In this document: positions 11,306 through 22,664 of the stretch, piece after piece
Numbering within the stretch: the first letter of the stretch is position 1
How the letters are laid out: each line of letters starts with the position of its first letter
NCBI GenBank assembly: GCA_964017235.1
Contig: OZ024935.1
Span: 89,123,052 to 89,187,051 of the forward strand
From: Sabellastarte sp. h YS-2021
Lineage: Eukaryota; Annelida; Polychaeta; Sabellida; Sabellidae
Direction of reading: 5' to 3'
Length of the DNA: 64,000 nucleotides
Notes under the pieces: generated by a model
The model's input: the letters and a program-made list of their open reading frames with translations, nothing else
What the model was told of the DNA's origin: nothing
Databases searched by the model: none
Made by a program: the position numbers and the translations under genes

Positions 11306-11557
11306 TTTCAGTATGTTATTCACCTATTTTCTGGTCAGCTATAACATAGTAAAATTAAAACTATTGCATTTGCAATATTTTCTTTAAACATGTTTTCAAC
11401 TTACTTTTTACACCTTAACAGTTACCTTCTAACTTTCCTTCTGAACACCATTTCCAGGGCACAACTTTTGTGTCCTTTTCTTCTGTCACTTCTACTCTGA
11501 AACTCAAAACACACAGTCAGCTGACACAGAGCCCGTTCACGGGCACTGATTGCTTGT
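11306..11557 (+). repeat. Right flank and 3-prime hairpin of outer element copy 1
   Basis: After a last partial A unit comes CCATTTCCAGGGCACAACTT, TGTGTCCTTTTCTTCT and AACTCAAAACACACAGTCAG, then the GCCCGTTCACGGGC hairpin. The same string closes copies 2 and 3. Confidence 0.75.
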
Positions 11558-12464
11558 ATGAAAAGCACTGACTTAAATGGATTTCAATGCCAAGGTCACA
11601 ACCTTCCATGTGATAGTATCTGTACAAACATGTATTTAATTTCCCGCTGAGGATGACCTCCTCCTTTTGGCTTTGAAAAGAGACCTTGTATTTCAAAATA
11701 TACGGTTCTGAATTAAAATCTCTTTCCGAGCTGATTCAAACACAATGTTGAATGCGCATGCTACAATCATGCCTGACCATTAAGACATGGACCATATCAC
11801 CAAGATCTACATCTGAAACTACACAAACCTGTTCCTTTGTGGCTCATGACCAAGCAGGTGTGAACTAGGTGTAATTAAGTTGGATAGATGAATTTGTAAT
11901 GAACATGAAAATGTAGTTCACCCAACAAACTTTGTGACTCAGTACTGCATAATTATGTAGATGTTGAATCTAGTTAATTTTTTTGTCGGTCTACTTTTTC
12001 ATGTAATATTTCAAGAGCAATACAGCCATTTTGATAAAGCTGACAGTATTGTGTAAACATATGTTTTATTGTTATGTTCTAAAATGTGATATTCTACCTT
12101 CAAGGTATTTATCTCTAAACAGTAAACCTCTTAAATTTCAATACTGTGTATAGTTGTTGTGTTATGGAAATAGTATGCGTCAGATTATCAGTAATTTAAT
12201 GCATGTGTATACTAAGGGCTGTTAAAGAACACTGGAATATTTGTTAAAGGAGCAGAGTACCCAATTATTTGGAGTGCTGGATAAATTTAGCAGATTTGTA
12301 ACGTTATGCAGATGGAGCTTACAAAAGGCCATTAATCCTACACACCAAATATAGTTATCTAAAGATTGTGGAGGAAGGGTGCCAAAAAAAATAAATGTTG
12401 GCCATTTCAAAACCATCTGTCTGACTTGTTTTAACAAGCCTGTATTTTGTATAGGTTTTCAAAT
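11558..12464. other. No gene seen
   Basis: No repeat family or reading frame that I recognise. One short minus-strand frame (12222-12437) has no domain-like content. Confidence 0.5.
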
Positions 12465-13190
12465 GGCCAAGTTGTTTCCAACTCTGGTGAAATTTTGAAG
12501 TGGACACAAACTTTAAAATCTTGTCTGGGCTATATTTCAGAAACCATTATTTGCAGAAAATTGTTACTTTAATGGTAGGGATATTTTTGGGGATATACAT
12601 GTGCAAGCTTATAGTGTGATCTTGATGTGATCTTTAACCTTGTTATGGTGACCTTGACCCTAAAGTTATGGTCCAAACTATATCTGGGAAACCATAAGGT
12701 GTATGATGTTCATATGTAGTAGGTACATTTGTTTGAGGTTGTAGCAATGTCATGGTGTCACTGTTATTTAACCTAGTGATCTTTACCCTAAAATTCTTCT
12801 CTGGGACATATCTTGGAAACCATAAGATTTAGGAAATTGATGCTTAGAAAAGACATTGAGTGTGAGGGGGGGCATATTGAGTAAGCTTCATTTGACCTTG
12901 ACGATTTAAAATATTGTCTGGGATACTTCTTGAAACCATACGGTGTGTGAATTTGATACTTAATAAGGACATTTATTATGGAATGCAGGTGTGTGATGTC
13001 AGGGTGTGACTTTGATAATGGACTTTTGACCTTTAGATGTGGTGACCTTGACTTTACAATTCTTGTCTGGGCTATATGTCGAAAATCATAACATGTAAGA
13101 AGTTCATATTTGGCACTGATATTACTTCGGTGTGTAGGTTAGCAATGTCATAGTTAGACTTTTGACATTTTGATATAATTTCTGTCAAAG
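12465..13190 (+). repeat. Degenerate F-type tandem units (about 115-150 bp)
   Basis: Five diverged units mark themselves by CTGGG(A/C)(T/A)ATATCT followed by GAAACCATAAGG-like blocks at about 12541, 12689, 12817, 12933 and 13082, with GTGACCTTGACCCTAAA-type strings between them. The spacing is irregular, so this is an old array. Confidence 0.65.
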
Positions 13191-13214
13191 CTGTTGTTCA
13201 TCTGTTACTCACCC

Positions 13215-13345
13215 CTGGCATTCTCTGTGGTGCTTGGCCTCTTTTCTATCCCTGGATACTGAAATTGGTTGATTTTTGTTCTGCCTTAGAGTCCTATTTA
13301 AATAGGGAAGATTAGGCGCTATAAAAGTCCAATTAGAATGAGAAT
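13215..13345 (+). mobile_element. 3-prime-end fragment of the LINE family at 14795-16335
   Basis: Matches the 3-prime untranslated region of the larger LINE copy: CTTAGAGTC, a small hairpin, then GATTAGGCGCTATAAAAGTC and ATTAGAAT. The hairpin stem is CCTATT/AATAGG here and TCTATC/GATAGA in the larger copy, so pairing is kept despite changes. It is either a severely 5-prime-truncated LINE or a SINE tail using this LINE. Confidence 0.65.
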
Positions 13346-13640
13346 AAGAATCTCTTTTCTTGTTGATCCTAGAGGTTTGAGCTGTGGAGACCATTTATTG
13401 GCAATCATATGGCGAGAATCTATTGGTAGGATAAGATTCAACCTTTGCCCCTTATTTCAAGGACAAAATGTAGTCTCTCATACTACTTCAGGTGTGCTTT
13501 ATATTTGATCCTAAAGGTTTGGAATGTGAAGGCCACTTATAGGAATTCATGCGTTCATTTTCACAACTCCTCTTTTCTCTGTATGGTAACTTTGGCCTTG
13601 GCCCCCATCTGGCAATGCACTGGTTCAAGACGCATTGTCT
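13346..13640 (+). repeat. Degenerate B-type units
   Basis: Two old units: GATCCTAGAGGTTTGAGCTG and GATCCTAAAGGTTTGGAATG, each followed by an AATCAT or ATTCAT block. A CAACCTTTGCCCCTTATTTC block matches the B-type TTTGACCTTGG segment. They are more diverged than the arrays at 10222 and 58894. Confidence 0.6.
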
Positions 13641-14794
13641 AGTTATTTTATATACTCTTACATAAGTGTGCTACCTCTAGTGACAGCTAAACTACAATGA
13701 ATAAATATATCAGTTTGTAGCTTTTACAGCTTTATAACTTTTAATTAACAAAATAAAGCTGTCACCTTGCTATTAACTTGTCTTGTTTTGATGTTTAACA
13801 TACATTTTCTGTTTCTTAAATGTCATTGTTCCTGTACCTAACATTAGTTCTGTTCACGAGCATATTTGAAACTAATTGTTTCGACACAATGTGCTGAATT
13901 GCAAACCCCTACACCTTGTATTGATCGCTGTTCACTTGCTTAGTTTTTGTGGCCTTTTTAGAACTTGATTCACAAGCATTTTCAGTATGAAAAATATCCC
14001 AAGAACTCTGACAAAATGAACAATTTGTAGCTCAGCTTTAGCTTTGTCATGGTCTTAAATGGCAATACAGATTCATAATTTAAAAAAAAAATTGATTTCA
14101 TTACACAGCAATTTGCTGTATACAACAATCATCATTGACTAACTTCTGAGACATGTGACTGATTCAACTTGCCATACTGAATGCTTGTTTGCAGTAGCTT
14201 TACATAATTAAGAGTATGCACTTGCCAGTAAAATATACTTTGTAAATTTTGTCGGCTATGTATGTAAACCTTTAATACTTACACGAAGGAAGTCTGAAAA
14301 ATACTGAAGAGAGAAAACTAAATACACTGGGGGAATGACACTGCTTTGAGAATGGGTACATAATTATGTTAAATTTGTGCAAACCCAGAGTAATTTTACC
14401 AAAATAAAACATATAATATATATTTGTCTTTAGTTTAATTTATGTTTTATAAATTTAGCATTCAGATAATGCGGATACTTTAATCTTCAGCGATCATTTG
14501 TATTCTGTCAGCTTTTTGCAGTTACTGTATTGAAATTTATTTTTTGGCATGATGTGAATTTCAGCATACTTTATATCTCAACTTACGAAAAGTGGTTTTA
14601 TTGGAGAATGACATAAGGCAAACAAGAATATGAAAACCCCAGAGTACCTACAATTATTGATCATGTGACTCTCCTCTATCCGAGCTTTAACTGTTGTTTG
14701 TGTTTCACAGCCAATCAAAATTTCCTAACTGTAACCAGCGCAGACAATTCTTTATGAATATAGAACAGTGCCGTTTTGTAAACATACATATTAT
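13641..14794. other. No gene seen
   Basis: AT-rich sequence between old repeats and the LINE. No domain-like open frame or recognisable repeat. Confidence 0.5.
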
Positions 14795-16177
14795 TCACTA
14801 CCACCGGATGAATTAAAAAACTACCGACCTGTCTCTGGCTTGAGTTTCATCTCCAAACTTGTTGAGCGTGTAGTTGCTTCGCAGTTAAATGTCCATGTTG
14901 CATGTAACGGACTTGAAAATGTCAGTCAATCAGCCTATAAGCAAGGTCACTCGACCGAAACTGCACTACTGTCTATTAAAAATGAAGTCCACCTTGCTCT
15001 TGCTAGAGGTGAAGCTACTGCTGTTGTTCTCTTGGACCAATCAGCAGCATTTGACACCATTGATCATGGTACGCTTATTGAGTGTTTGAGTTCCTGGTTT
15101 GGTGTTGGAGGCATGGTTCTAAACTGGTTCAAGTCGTACCTCTGTGACCGCTATCAGTGCATCAAGATTGGTTCTGTTTTATCCGATGCTAAAAGGCTAT
15201 TGTACGGTGTGCCCCAGGGCTCTGTCCTGGGGCCGATCTTGTTCTCATTATACACTACCCCCCTCAGTAAAGTTATTCAAAATCATCCTGGCATATGTTT
15301 CCACTTTTATGCAGACGACACACAGTTATATGTTCATCTCACACATAACCATGCCACTCAGGCCTTTGATAGACTGAAAAACTGCTTGGATGATGTCAGA
15401 AAGTGGCTTTCTGCAAATAAGCTTAAACTAAATCCAGACAAGACAGAATTTATTCTGTTTGGCTCAAGAAATGTCCGCACAAAACTCAGGAAATTTTTCC
15501 CAGTTAATATACTTGGCAACCTCCTTTCACCTGTTGATGCAATTAAGAACTTAGGTGTCTGGTTTGACTCTGATTTTTCCTTCTCTTGCCATGTCAGGAA
15601 TACCTGTAAGGCTAGTTTTGTTCATATCAGGGATTTAAAGCGACTCCGAGGATATCTTACACGTGAAGCTGCTCTTTTAGCTGCAAATGCCTTGGTGGGA
15701 AGTCGTCTTGACTACTGTAATTCCTTGTTCAGAGGTCTCTCTGCTCTAGACATTCGGAGGCTCCAATGTGTTCAGAACAGTCTAGCAAGAATTGTGGCTA
15801 ATACCACCAAATACTCACATATCACTCCTGTAAGAAAGAGTCTTCATTGGCTGCCTGTCTTGCATCGCTCTGTCTTCAAGACAGCCCTGTTGGTGTACAA
15901 GTTTCTACATAGTGGCCATCCAAAATACTTTGAACCTTTCCTTAAACCCAGGCATAGTGTGTATAGAACACGCAGAAGTCAATCTGATGGTGTGCTGCTT
16001 GAGGTCCCACATTGTGCTTCAATATATAAGTCTAAAAAGCATTTTGGCCTTAGCTTTGCATACGATGCCCCAAGGATTTGGAATGATCTTCCTGATGATG
16101 TACGCTCAGCTAAATCTCTCTCCTCATTCAGAAAAAAGTTGAAAACTTACCTCTTTGAAAAAGCTTACCCACCCTAG
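14768..16177 (+). CDS. LINE (CR1/L2/Jockey-type) reverse transcriptase, 5-prime truncated but open
   Basis: A 469-codon uninterrupted frame encodes the polymerase of a non-LTR retrotransposon, which copies its RNA at a nicked target. Blocks in order are LPPDELKNYRPVSGLSFISK (about residues 11-30), LLDQSAAFDTIDH near 92-104, GVPQGSVLGPILFSLYTTPL near 148-167, the YADD catalytic pair at residues 181-184, KLKLNPDKTEF, LGVWFDSDFSF, then the C-terminal DYCNSLFRGL and APRIWNDLPDDVRSA blocks typical of CR1/L2-type LINEs. The frame opens with GTG, not ATG, and homology-like sequence begins only near 14795, so the endonuclease and first domain are missing and this is a 5-prime-truncated copy. The absence of stops or frameshifts suggests recent insertion. 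The second Asp of YADD and the PQG motif are intact. The clade is assigned by motif style only. Confidence 0.9.
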   Translation: MPFCKHTYYSLPPDELKNYRPVSGLSFISKLVERVVASQLNVHVACNGLENVSQSAYKQGHSTETALLSIKNEVHLALARGEATAVVLLDQSAAFDTIDHGTLIECLSSWFGVGGMVLNWFKSYLCDRYQCIKIGSVLSDAKRLLYGVPQGSVLGPILFSLYTTPLSKVIQNHPGICFHFYADDTQLYVHLTHNHATQAFDRLKNCLDDVRKWLSANKLKLNPDKTEFILFGSRNVRTKLRKFFPVNILGNLLSPVDAIKNLGVWFDSDFSFSCHVRNTCKASFVHIRDLKRLRGYLTREAALLAANALVGSRLDYCNSLFRGLSALDIRRLQCVQNSLARIVANTTKYSHITPVRKSLHWLPVLHRSVFKTALLVYKFLHSGHPKYFEPFLKPRHSVYRTRRSQSDGVLLEVPHCASIYKSKKHFGLSFAYDAPRIWNDLPDDVRSAKSLSSFRKKLKTYLFEKAYPP

Positions 16178-16335
16178 ATTATCCCTAGTTTTTCATTTTG
16201 TCTCTCCGTGGTGTCGACCCCTGCAATGTCCCTGATTTAACGATTACGATCTCTGATTTTGGCTTTCTGCGTCTTAGAGTCTATCATTAGATAGAGATTA
16301 AGCGCTATAAAAGTACTATTAGAATATTATCTTGC
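16178..16335 (+). mobile_element. LINE 3-prime untranslated tail with hairpin
   Basis: Follows the stop directly and carries CTTAGAGT, the hairpin TCTATC-ATTA-GATAGA (16280-16295), and GATTAAGCGCTATAAAAGTA. The same tail lies at 13215-13345. A conserved 3-prime stem-loop is where LINE reverse transcriptases of this group recognise their RNA, so this is the likely recognition element (inference). Confidence 0.7.
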
Positions 16336-16577
16336 AGTAAGACTTCCCATTGAGAATCGCATGCTGTTTCACCTTCTAGCAACTCTGGTTGGTGACTGCA
16401 CTTTACACTTCACAAGCTTGCAAGTACTATGCACACTTTTCCTGCACCATAACACCCTATTCTCGATATAACCAATTGTGATTGTACATTTATTGTCATT
16501 TTAGTCATTTTATCTTCACTAATATATAATTTTTTTAACAAGAGTACTGTTTGTTGCCACAAATATATCTACCAGTA
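16336..16577. other. No gene seen
   Basis: Spacer between the LINE tail and the start of the 2.6-kb duplication. Nothing recognised. Confidence 0.5.
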
Positions 16578-17267
16578 ATATTTTAGCATTTTCTTAGACA
16601 ACAGTACCACAAGAATACATGTTGCTTGCCATTAACCATTTCATGCCATTACACAAGTAGATCAAATTTAAGCTAAAATAAAATTTTCAACATTTTTTAA
16701 AATTTAAGATCAATAAAATTAACTTTTACATATTGCCAGTTTTTACCAAACTGTACATTTCACTGGGAATTAAACTTGCATTATCCAAGCTCATAAGATC
16801 AAATGCAAATCTGGCAAAAGTTTCCACTTATGTACTGTGTTCAATAGTTCAACTGATCTTACTTAGTGTGCCTTACACATGAGATCTCATCATTTGGGGG
16901 TGCTGTTGATCTTATCGCCACTCAAAGTTTATTGTTGTTTCCATTATATTTGTGGTATTATTTTAGAACTGGTCAACATGTTCCATGAATACTACTGACT
17001 TTAGATAAGTTTCTGTCTTTCCACCCAAGTTTGCCCCCTTCTAGCTCCGCTTTAAGGCACCAACATATTATTATTATTATTTAAACAATGGTTCTTTGTT
17101 TTTACATTTCAGAATATCCAATTTACTAGGATTGTATTTTCTATATTGTCACCTAGAATTAACAAATTTTTCCAGAAGTAGAGCCACAGAATGACACTAT
17201 TACAGGATTATGTATCTTAAATTAAACAATTACTTTAAAATTTGTATGTCTCCTTCGTAATTAAGCG

Positions 17268-17281
17268 TCCCTGAAAGGGTG
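17268..17281 (+). repeat. Possible hairpin left end of the C-type element
   Basis: TCCCTGAAAGGGTG, preceded by AAGCG, with stem CCCT/AGGG. It is followed by a GCCACCGCCGCCGC tract and CATCTCCCTT, the layout of the other hairpin-capped elements. Repeated at 19852. Confidence 0.45.
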
Positions 17282-17459
17282 CTTCTTTGTTTTCACCTCA
17301 GTTTCCTCGCCACCGCCGCCGCATTATCATCTCCCTTGAATATCTCCCTTATTATTAGAAGGTTTCAAACCATATTTGGCAGTTATATACCTTAGGCGTG
17401 GGAAAATTTTCTGCATGCTTAAATTTGACCTTTGACCTTTATCAAGGCCACATGATCAA

Positions 17460-19010
17460 AAACAATTTTTTTAAGTACTTTAAGTACTTTTTTAAGTACT
17501 TTTTTAAGTCTCCTTTATTGTTGCTTTTATAGCTTCAGAATGTATTAAGAGGTATTGGGAAAGCATATTTGTAGAGTCTAAATAGCCGGTCAGTTTTACC
17601 CCCCGACCCCCCTTATGGGTCAAACTGGGGTCATAAAATAGCTGATTTTGAGTTTTTGCCTTATATTTCCTTTATTGTTGCTTTTATAGCTTCAGAATGT
17701 ATTAAGAGGTATTGGGAAAGCATACGTAGAGAGTCTAAATAGCCGGTCAGTTTTACCCCCCCGACCCCCCCTTATGGGTCAAACTGGGGTCATAAAATAG
17801 CCGATTTTGAGTTTTTGCCTTATATCTCCTTTATTGTTGCTTTTATAGCTTCAGAATGAATTAAGAGGTATTGGGAAAGCATATGTGGAGAGTCTAAATA
17901 GCCGGTTAGTTTTACCCCCCCCCCCCCCCCCCCCCCCCCCCCGACCCCCCTTATGGGCTAAACTGGGGTCATAAATAGCTGCTTTGGAGTTTTTGCCTTA
18001 TATCTCCTTTATCGTTGCTTTTATAGCTTTGGAATGTATTACGAGGTATTTAGAAAGCATATGTGGAGACTCTAAATAGCCGGTCAGTTTTATCCCCCGA
18101 CCCCCCCTTATGGATCAAACTGGGGTAATAAAATAGTTGCTTTGGAGTTTTGCCTTATATCTCCTTTATTATTGCTTTTATAGCTTCAGAATGTATTAAA
18201 AGGTATTGGGAAAGCATATGTGGATACTCTAAATAGCCGGTCAGTTTTACCCCCCGGCCCCCCCTTATGGGTCAAACTGGGGTCATAAAATAGCTGATTT
18301 TGAGTTTTTGCCTTATATCTCTTTTATTGTTGCTTTTATAGCTTCAGAATGTATTAAGAGGTATTGGGAAAGCGTATGTGGAGACTCTAAATAGCCGCTC
18401 AGTTTTACCCCCTAACCCCCCCCCCCCTTATGGGCTAAACTGGGGTCATAAAATAGCTGCTTTGGAGTTTTGCCTTATATCTCCTTTATTGTTGCTTTTA
18501 TCGCTTCAGAATGTATTAAGAGGTATTGGGAAAGCATATGTGGAGAATCTAAATAGCCAGTCACTATTATCCCCTGATCCCCCCCCCCCCCCCCCCCCCC
18601 CCATGGGTCAAACTGGGGTCATAGTATAGTTGCTTTGGAGTTTTTGCCTTATATCTCCTTTATTGTTGCTTTTATAGCTTCAGAATGTATTAAGAGGTAT
18701 TGGGAAAGCGTATGTGAAGAGTCTAAATAGCTGGTCAGTTTTACCCCTGATCCCCCTTATGGGTCAAACTGGGGTCGTAAAATAGCTGATTTCGAGTTTT
18801 TGCTTTATATCTCCTTTAATGTTGCTTTTATAGATTGAGAATGTATTAAGAGGTATTGGGAAAGCATATGTGGAGAGTCTAAGTAGCCGGTCAGTTTTAC
18901 CACCTGACCCCCATGTATGGGTCAAACTGGGGTCATGAAATGGCTTTTGCCTTTATTGTTGCTTTTATGCTTTCACAATGTATTAAAAACTATAGCAAAA
19001 CCCTGTGGAC
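17460..19010 (+). repeat. C-type satellite array with poly-C tracts, copy 1
   Basis: About ten units of roughly 157 bp. The constant core is TTGCTTTTATAGCTTCAGAA, TATTAAGAGGTATTGGGAAA, AAATAGCCGGTCAGTTTTA, a C-rich tract, then TATGGGTCAAACTGGGGTCA. The C tract ranges from 5 to 28 bases (28 C at 17915-17942; 24 C at 18579-18602). Confidence 0.92.
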
Positions 19011-19161
19011 AATCTAAATAGCAATACATACTTGCACACATGATTATATATGAAGTTATCAATACTCGTTACTGAAATGCTTTGTAGCAGTTACACAAAA
19101 TTTACTAAAGTTACATCCAATGTACAACACTTTCTCCAGCTTGTCTATGTCTATATGAGAT

Positions 19162-21551
19162 ATATTTTAGCATTTTCTTAGACAACAGTACCACAAGAAT
19201 ACATGTTGCTTGCCATTAACCATTTCATGCCATTACACAAGTAGATCAAATTTAAGCTAAAATAAAATTTTCAACATTTTTTAAAATTTAAGATCAATAA
19301 AATTAACTTTTACATATTGCCAGTTTTTACCAAACTGTACATTTCACTGGGAATTAAACTTTCATTATCCAAGCTCATAAGATCAAATGCAAATCTGGCA
19401 AAAGTTTCCACTTATGTACTGTGTTCAATAGTTCAACTGATCTTACTTAGTGTGCCTTACACATGAGATCTCATCATTTGGGGGTGCTGTTGATCTTATC
19501 GCCACTCAAAGTTTATTGTTGTTTCCATTATATTTGTGGTATTATTTTAGAACTGGTCAACATGTTCCATGAATACTACTGACTTTAGATAAGTTTCTGT
19601 CTTTCCACCCAAGTTTGCCCCCTTCTAGCTCCGCTTTAAGGCACCAACATATTATTATTATTATTTAAACAATGGTTCTTTGTTTTTACATTTCAGAATA
19701 TCCAATTTACTAGGATTGTATTTTCTATATTGTCACCTAGAATTAACAAATTTTTCCAGAAGTAGAGCCACAGAATGACACTATTACAGGATTATGTATC
19801 TTAAATTAAACAATTACTTTAAAATTTGTATGTCTCCTTCGTAATTAAGCGTCCCTGAAAGGGTGCTTCTTTGTTTTCACCTCAGTTTCCTCGCCACCGC
19901 CGCCGCATTATCATCTCCCTTGAATATCTCCCTTATTATTAGAAGGTTTCAAACCATATTTGGCAGTTATATACCTTAGGCGTGGGAAAATTTTCTGCAT
20001 GCTTAAATTTGACCTTTGACCTTTATCAAGGCCACATGATCAAAAACAATTTTTTTTAAGTACTTTAAGTACTTTTTTAAGTACTTTTATTGTTGCTTTT
20101 ATAGCTTCAGAATGTATTAAGAGGTATTGGGAAAGCATATTTGTAGAGTCTAAATAGCCGGTCAGTTTTACCCCCCGACCCCCCTTATGGGTCAAACTGG
20201 GGTCATAAAATAGCTGATTTTGAGTTTTTGCCTTATATTTCCTTTATTGTTGCTTTTATAGCTTCAGAATGTATTAAGAGGTATTGGGAAAGCATACGTG
20301 GAGAGTCTAAATAGCCGGTCAGTTTTACCCCCCCGACCCCCCCTTATGGGTCAAACTGGGGTCATAAAATAGCCGATTTTGAGTTTTTGCCTTATATCTC
20401 CTTTATTGTTGCTTTTATAGCTTCAGAATGAATTAAGAGGTATTGGGAAAGCATATGTGGAGAGTCTAAATAGCCGGTTAGTTTTACCCCCCCCCCCCCC
20501 CCCCCGACCCCCCTTATGGGCTAAACTGGGGTCATAAATAGCTGCTTTGGAGTTTTTGCCTTATATCTCCTTTATCGTTGCTTTTATAGCTTTGGAATGT
20601 ATTACGAGGTATTTAGAAAGCATATGTGGAGACTCTAAATAGCCGGTCAGTTTTATCCCCCGACCCCCCCCTTATGGATCAAACTGGGGTAATAAAATAG
20701 TTGCTTTGGAGTTTTGCCTTATATCTCCTTTATTATTGCTTTTATAGCTTCAGAATGTATTAAAAGGTATTGGGAAAGCATATGTGGATACTCTAAATAG
20801 CCGGTCAGTTTTACCCCCCGGCCCCCCCTTATGGGTCAAACTGGGGTCATAAAATAGCTGATTTTGAGTTTTTGCCTTATATCTCCTTTATTGTTGCTTT
20901 TATAGCTTCAGAATGTATTAAGAGGTATTGGGAAAGCATATGTGGAGACTCTAAATAGCCGCTCAGTTTTACCCCCTAACCCCCCCCCCCCCCCCCCTTA
21001 TGGGCTAAACTGGGGTCATAAAATAGCTGCTTTGGAGTTTTGCCTTATATCTCCTTTATTGTTGCTTTTATAGCTTCAGAATGTATTAAGAGGTATTGGG
21101 AAAGCGTATGTGAAGAGTCTAAATAGCTGGTCAGTTTTACCCCTGATCCCCCTTATGGGTCAAACTGGGGTCGTAAAATAGCTGATTTCGAGTTTTTGCT
21201 TTATATCTCCTTTAATGTTGCTTTTATAGATTGAGAATGTATTAAGAGGTATTGGGAAAGCATATGTGGAGAGTCTAAGTAGCCGGTCAGTTTTACCACC
21301 TGACCCCCATGTATGGGTCAAACTGGGGTCATGAAATGGCTTTTGCCTTTATTGTTGCTTTTATGCTTTCACAATGTATTAAAAACTATAGCAAAACCCT
21401 GTGGACAATCTAAATAGCAATACATACTTGCACACATGATTATATATGAAGTTATCAATACTCGTTACTGAAATGCTTTGTAGCAGTTACACAAAATTTA
21501 CTAAAGTTACATCCAATGTACAACACTTTCTCCAGCTTGTCTATGTCTACA
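19162..21551 (+). repeat. Large tandem duplication, unit 2 (2,390 bp)
   Basis: Second copy, separated from the first by the 8 bases TATGAGAT. The near-identity means either a very recent tandem duplication or two haplotypes assembled in series. The net shortage of about 190 bp is explained by one missing core unit and shorter poly-C runs. Confidence 0.92.
20045..21410 (+). repeat. C-type satellite array with poly-C tracts, copy 2
   Basis: The same unit order as copy 1, one unit fewer. The 28-C tract is 19 C here (20487-20505), showing homopolymer length change between otherwise almost identical copies. Confidence 0.92.
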
Positions 21552-21991
21552 ATGCTTGTTCATGTTAATTAAAGAATACCTTTGTAGGATTTTCCCCGTC
21601 ATGATATCACTAAGGGGGTTGGTTTATGTAACAGTACGGTGCAGCCTTGTGCATTCTTAGCTTTCCAGCATGCTTATTAAGACCACAAGGCATTTTAAAC
21701 TCTCAGGGACACTTCACTTTTGTTAGCAAAAGCATTCATCTAGTTTTTAACTTACTTCCTGTAGCAGCTAAGAAAAATTGCTGGCAAAATTGATAATGCA
21801 TAATAAAAGTTAAATAAAAGTTATCATAAAACTTATAATATTGAATTAAAATCTGTAAAGTTTTCGGATCTCTCTGATTGGGTTTTTCACCATTTGGTTT
21901 GATCATAGATCATGCAAGATTGTTCTGGTGTTGTGGGCAAATGTGGGAGAGGGTGATTATTGCAAAAAATATGATTGTCAGTTTTTTTGTG
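21552..21991. other. No gene seen
   Basis: AT-rich spacer. Nothing recognised. Confidence 0.5.
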
Positions 21992-22059
21992 TCCCCAGCA
22001 TTTATGCTGCCTAGTATATAGGGATCCCCTTGTCCTCTTTCTTGTGGTGTCAGTGTCTT

Positions 22060-22660
22060 CGTCGTCACCCTTTTCATTCCAAACAGTATCTCAAAAATGG
22101 TTTGACAGAATAAATTCAAATTTGGCATGTGGATGTAATTGGTCCTCACCGTGCGTCCTATTGTAAGATGACCTTAAACTCCCAGTTGTAACATACTCAT
22201 ATTGAGTTTAAAGTTTTCAATTTCCAGACAGTATCTCGTAAATGGGTTGACAATTTAATTAAAATTTGGCATGTGGTTGTAACTGGTTTTTAAGGTGTGC
22301 CCTATTTTAAAGTGACCTTAAACTCACATATATAAAAAACTTGCCATAGATAATTGTCATGCAATAAGGTGACCTTAAACTCCCAGTAATAACAGAACTA
22401 TATTCATTTTAAGTTTGGCAATTTTTGAACAGTATATCAAATACTGTGCAATTCTATTCATGTTAAGTTGTGGATGTAACAAAGCTTGAACAGAACTTTC
22501 AGGGAAAGCTTGCCTTAAGCTCCCTCACAGCTGCACACTAACTTTAAGTTTAAGGTTGGGACAATTGTTTTGGTGCTTGGAAGTAATATATGTGGTACAT
22601 AAGACTTTTTTCATTCATATTCATCATGTATATGTTTCTAGACAAAAGAAAAAGGTCTCT
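22060..22660 (+). repeat. G-type tandem units, left part
   Basis: Units of roughly 140 bp: CAAACAGTATCTCAAAAATG and CCAGACAGTATCTCGTAAAT, each followed by TTTGGCATGTGG, then TGACCTTAAACTC. A related GTTTAAGGTTGGGACAA block lies near 22550. It resumes after the DIRS elements at 29640-29760. Confidence 0.65.
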
Positions 22661-22664
22661 TATT

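Larger units (their letters stand above)
6838..11557 (+). mobile_element. Outer tandem-repeat element (A type), copy 1
   Basis: The left end TCAGCTGACTTGTCAGTCAG begins at 6838, and the same left flank recurs at 30379 and 58147. Within it are a GCGTCC minisatellite (about 6890-6912), about 280 bp of conserved flank, then the 155-bp A array. The right end has GTCAGCTGAC at 11516-11525, a GCCCG-TTCA-CGGGC hairpin at 11531-11544 and CACTGATTGCTTGT. TGTCAGCTGACT at the left pairs with the reverse complement of the right-end AGTCAGCTGACA, giving subterminal inverted repeats. Subterminal repeats plus a 3-prime hairpin plus a satellite core is the architecture known for Helentron-associated elements. 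It encodes no protein. Exact outer boundaries are uncertain by a few bases. Confidence 0.65.
16578..19153 (+). repeat. Large tandem duplication, unit 1 (2,576 bp)
   Basis: From ATATTTTAGCATTTTCTTAG to CAGCTTGTCTATGTCTA the sequence repeats at 19162-21551 with a constant offset of 2,584 at the start and only rare substitutions (for example AAACTTGCATT here, AAACTTTCATT there). Unit 1 has one extra 157-bp core unit near 18481-18640 and longer poly-C tracts. It contains a complete C-type array. Confidence 0.92.

Noticed and set aside
18378..18629. Proline-rich open frame
   Set aside because: The prolines come from poly-C tracts in the C-type satellite.
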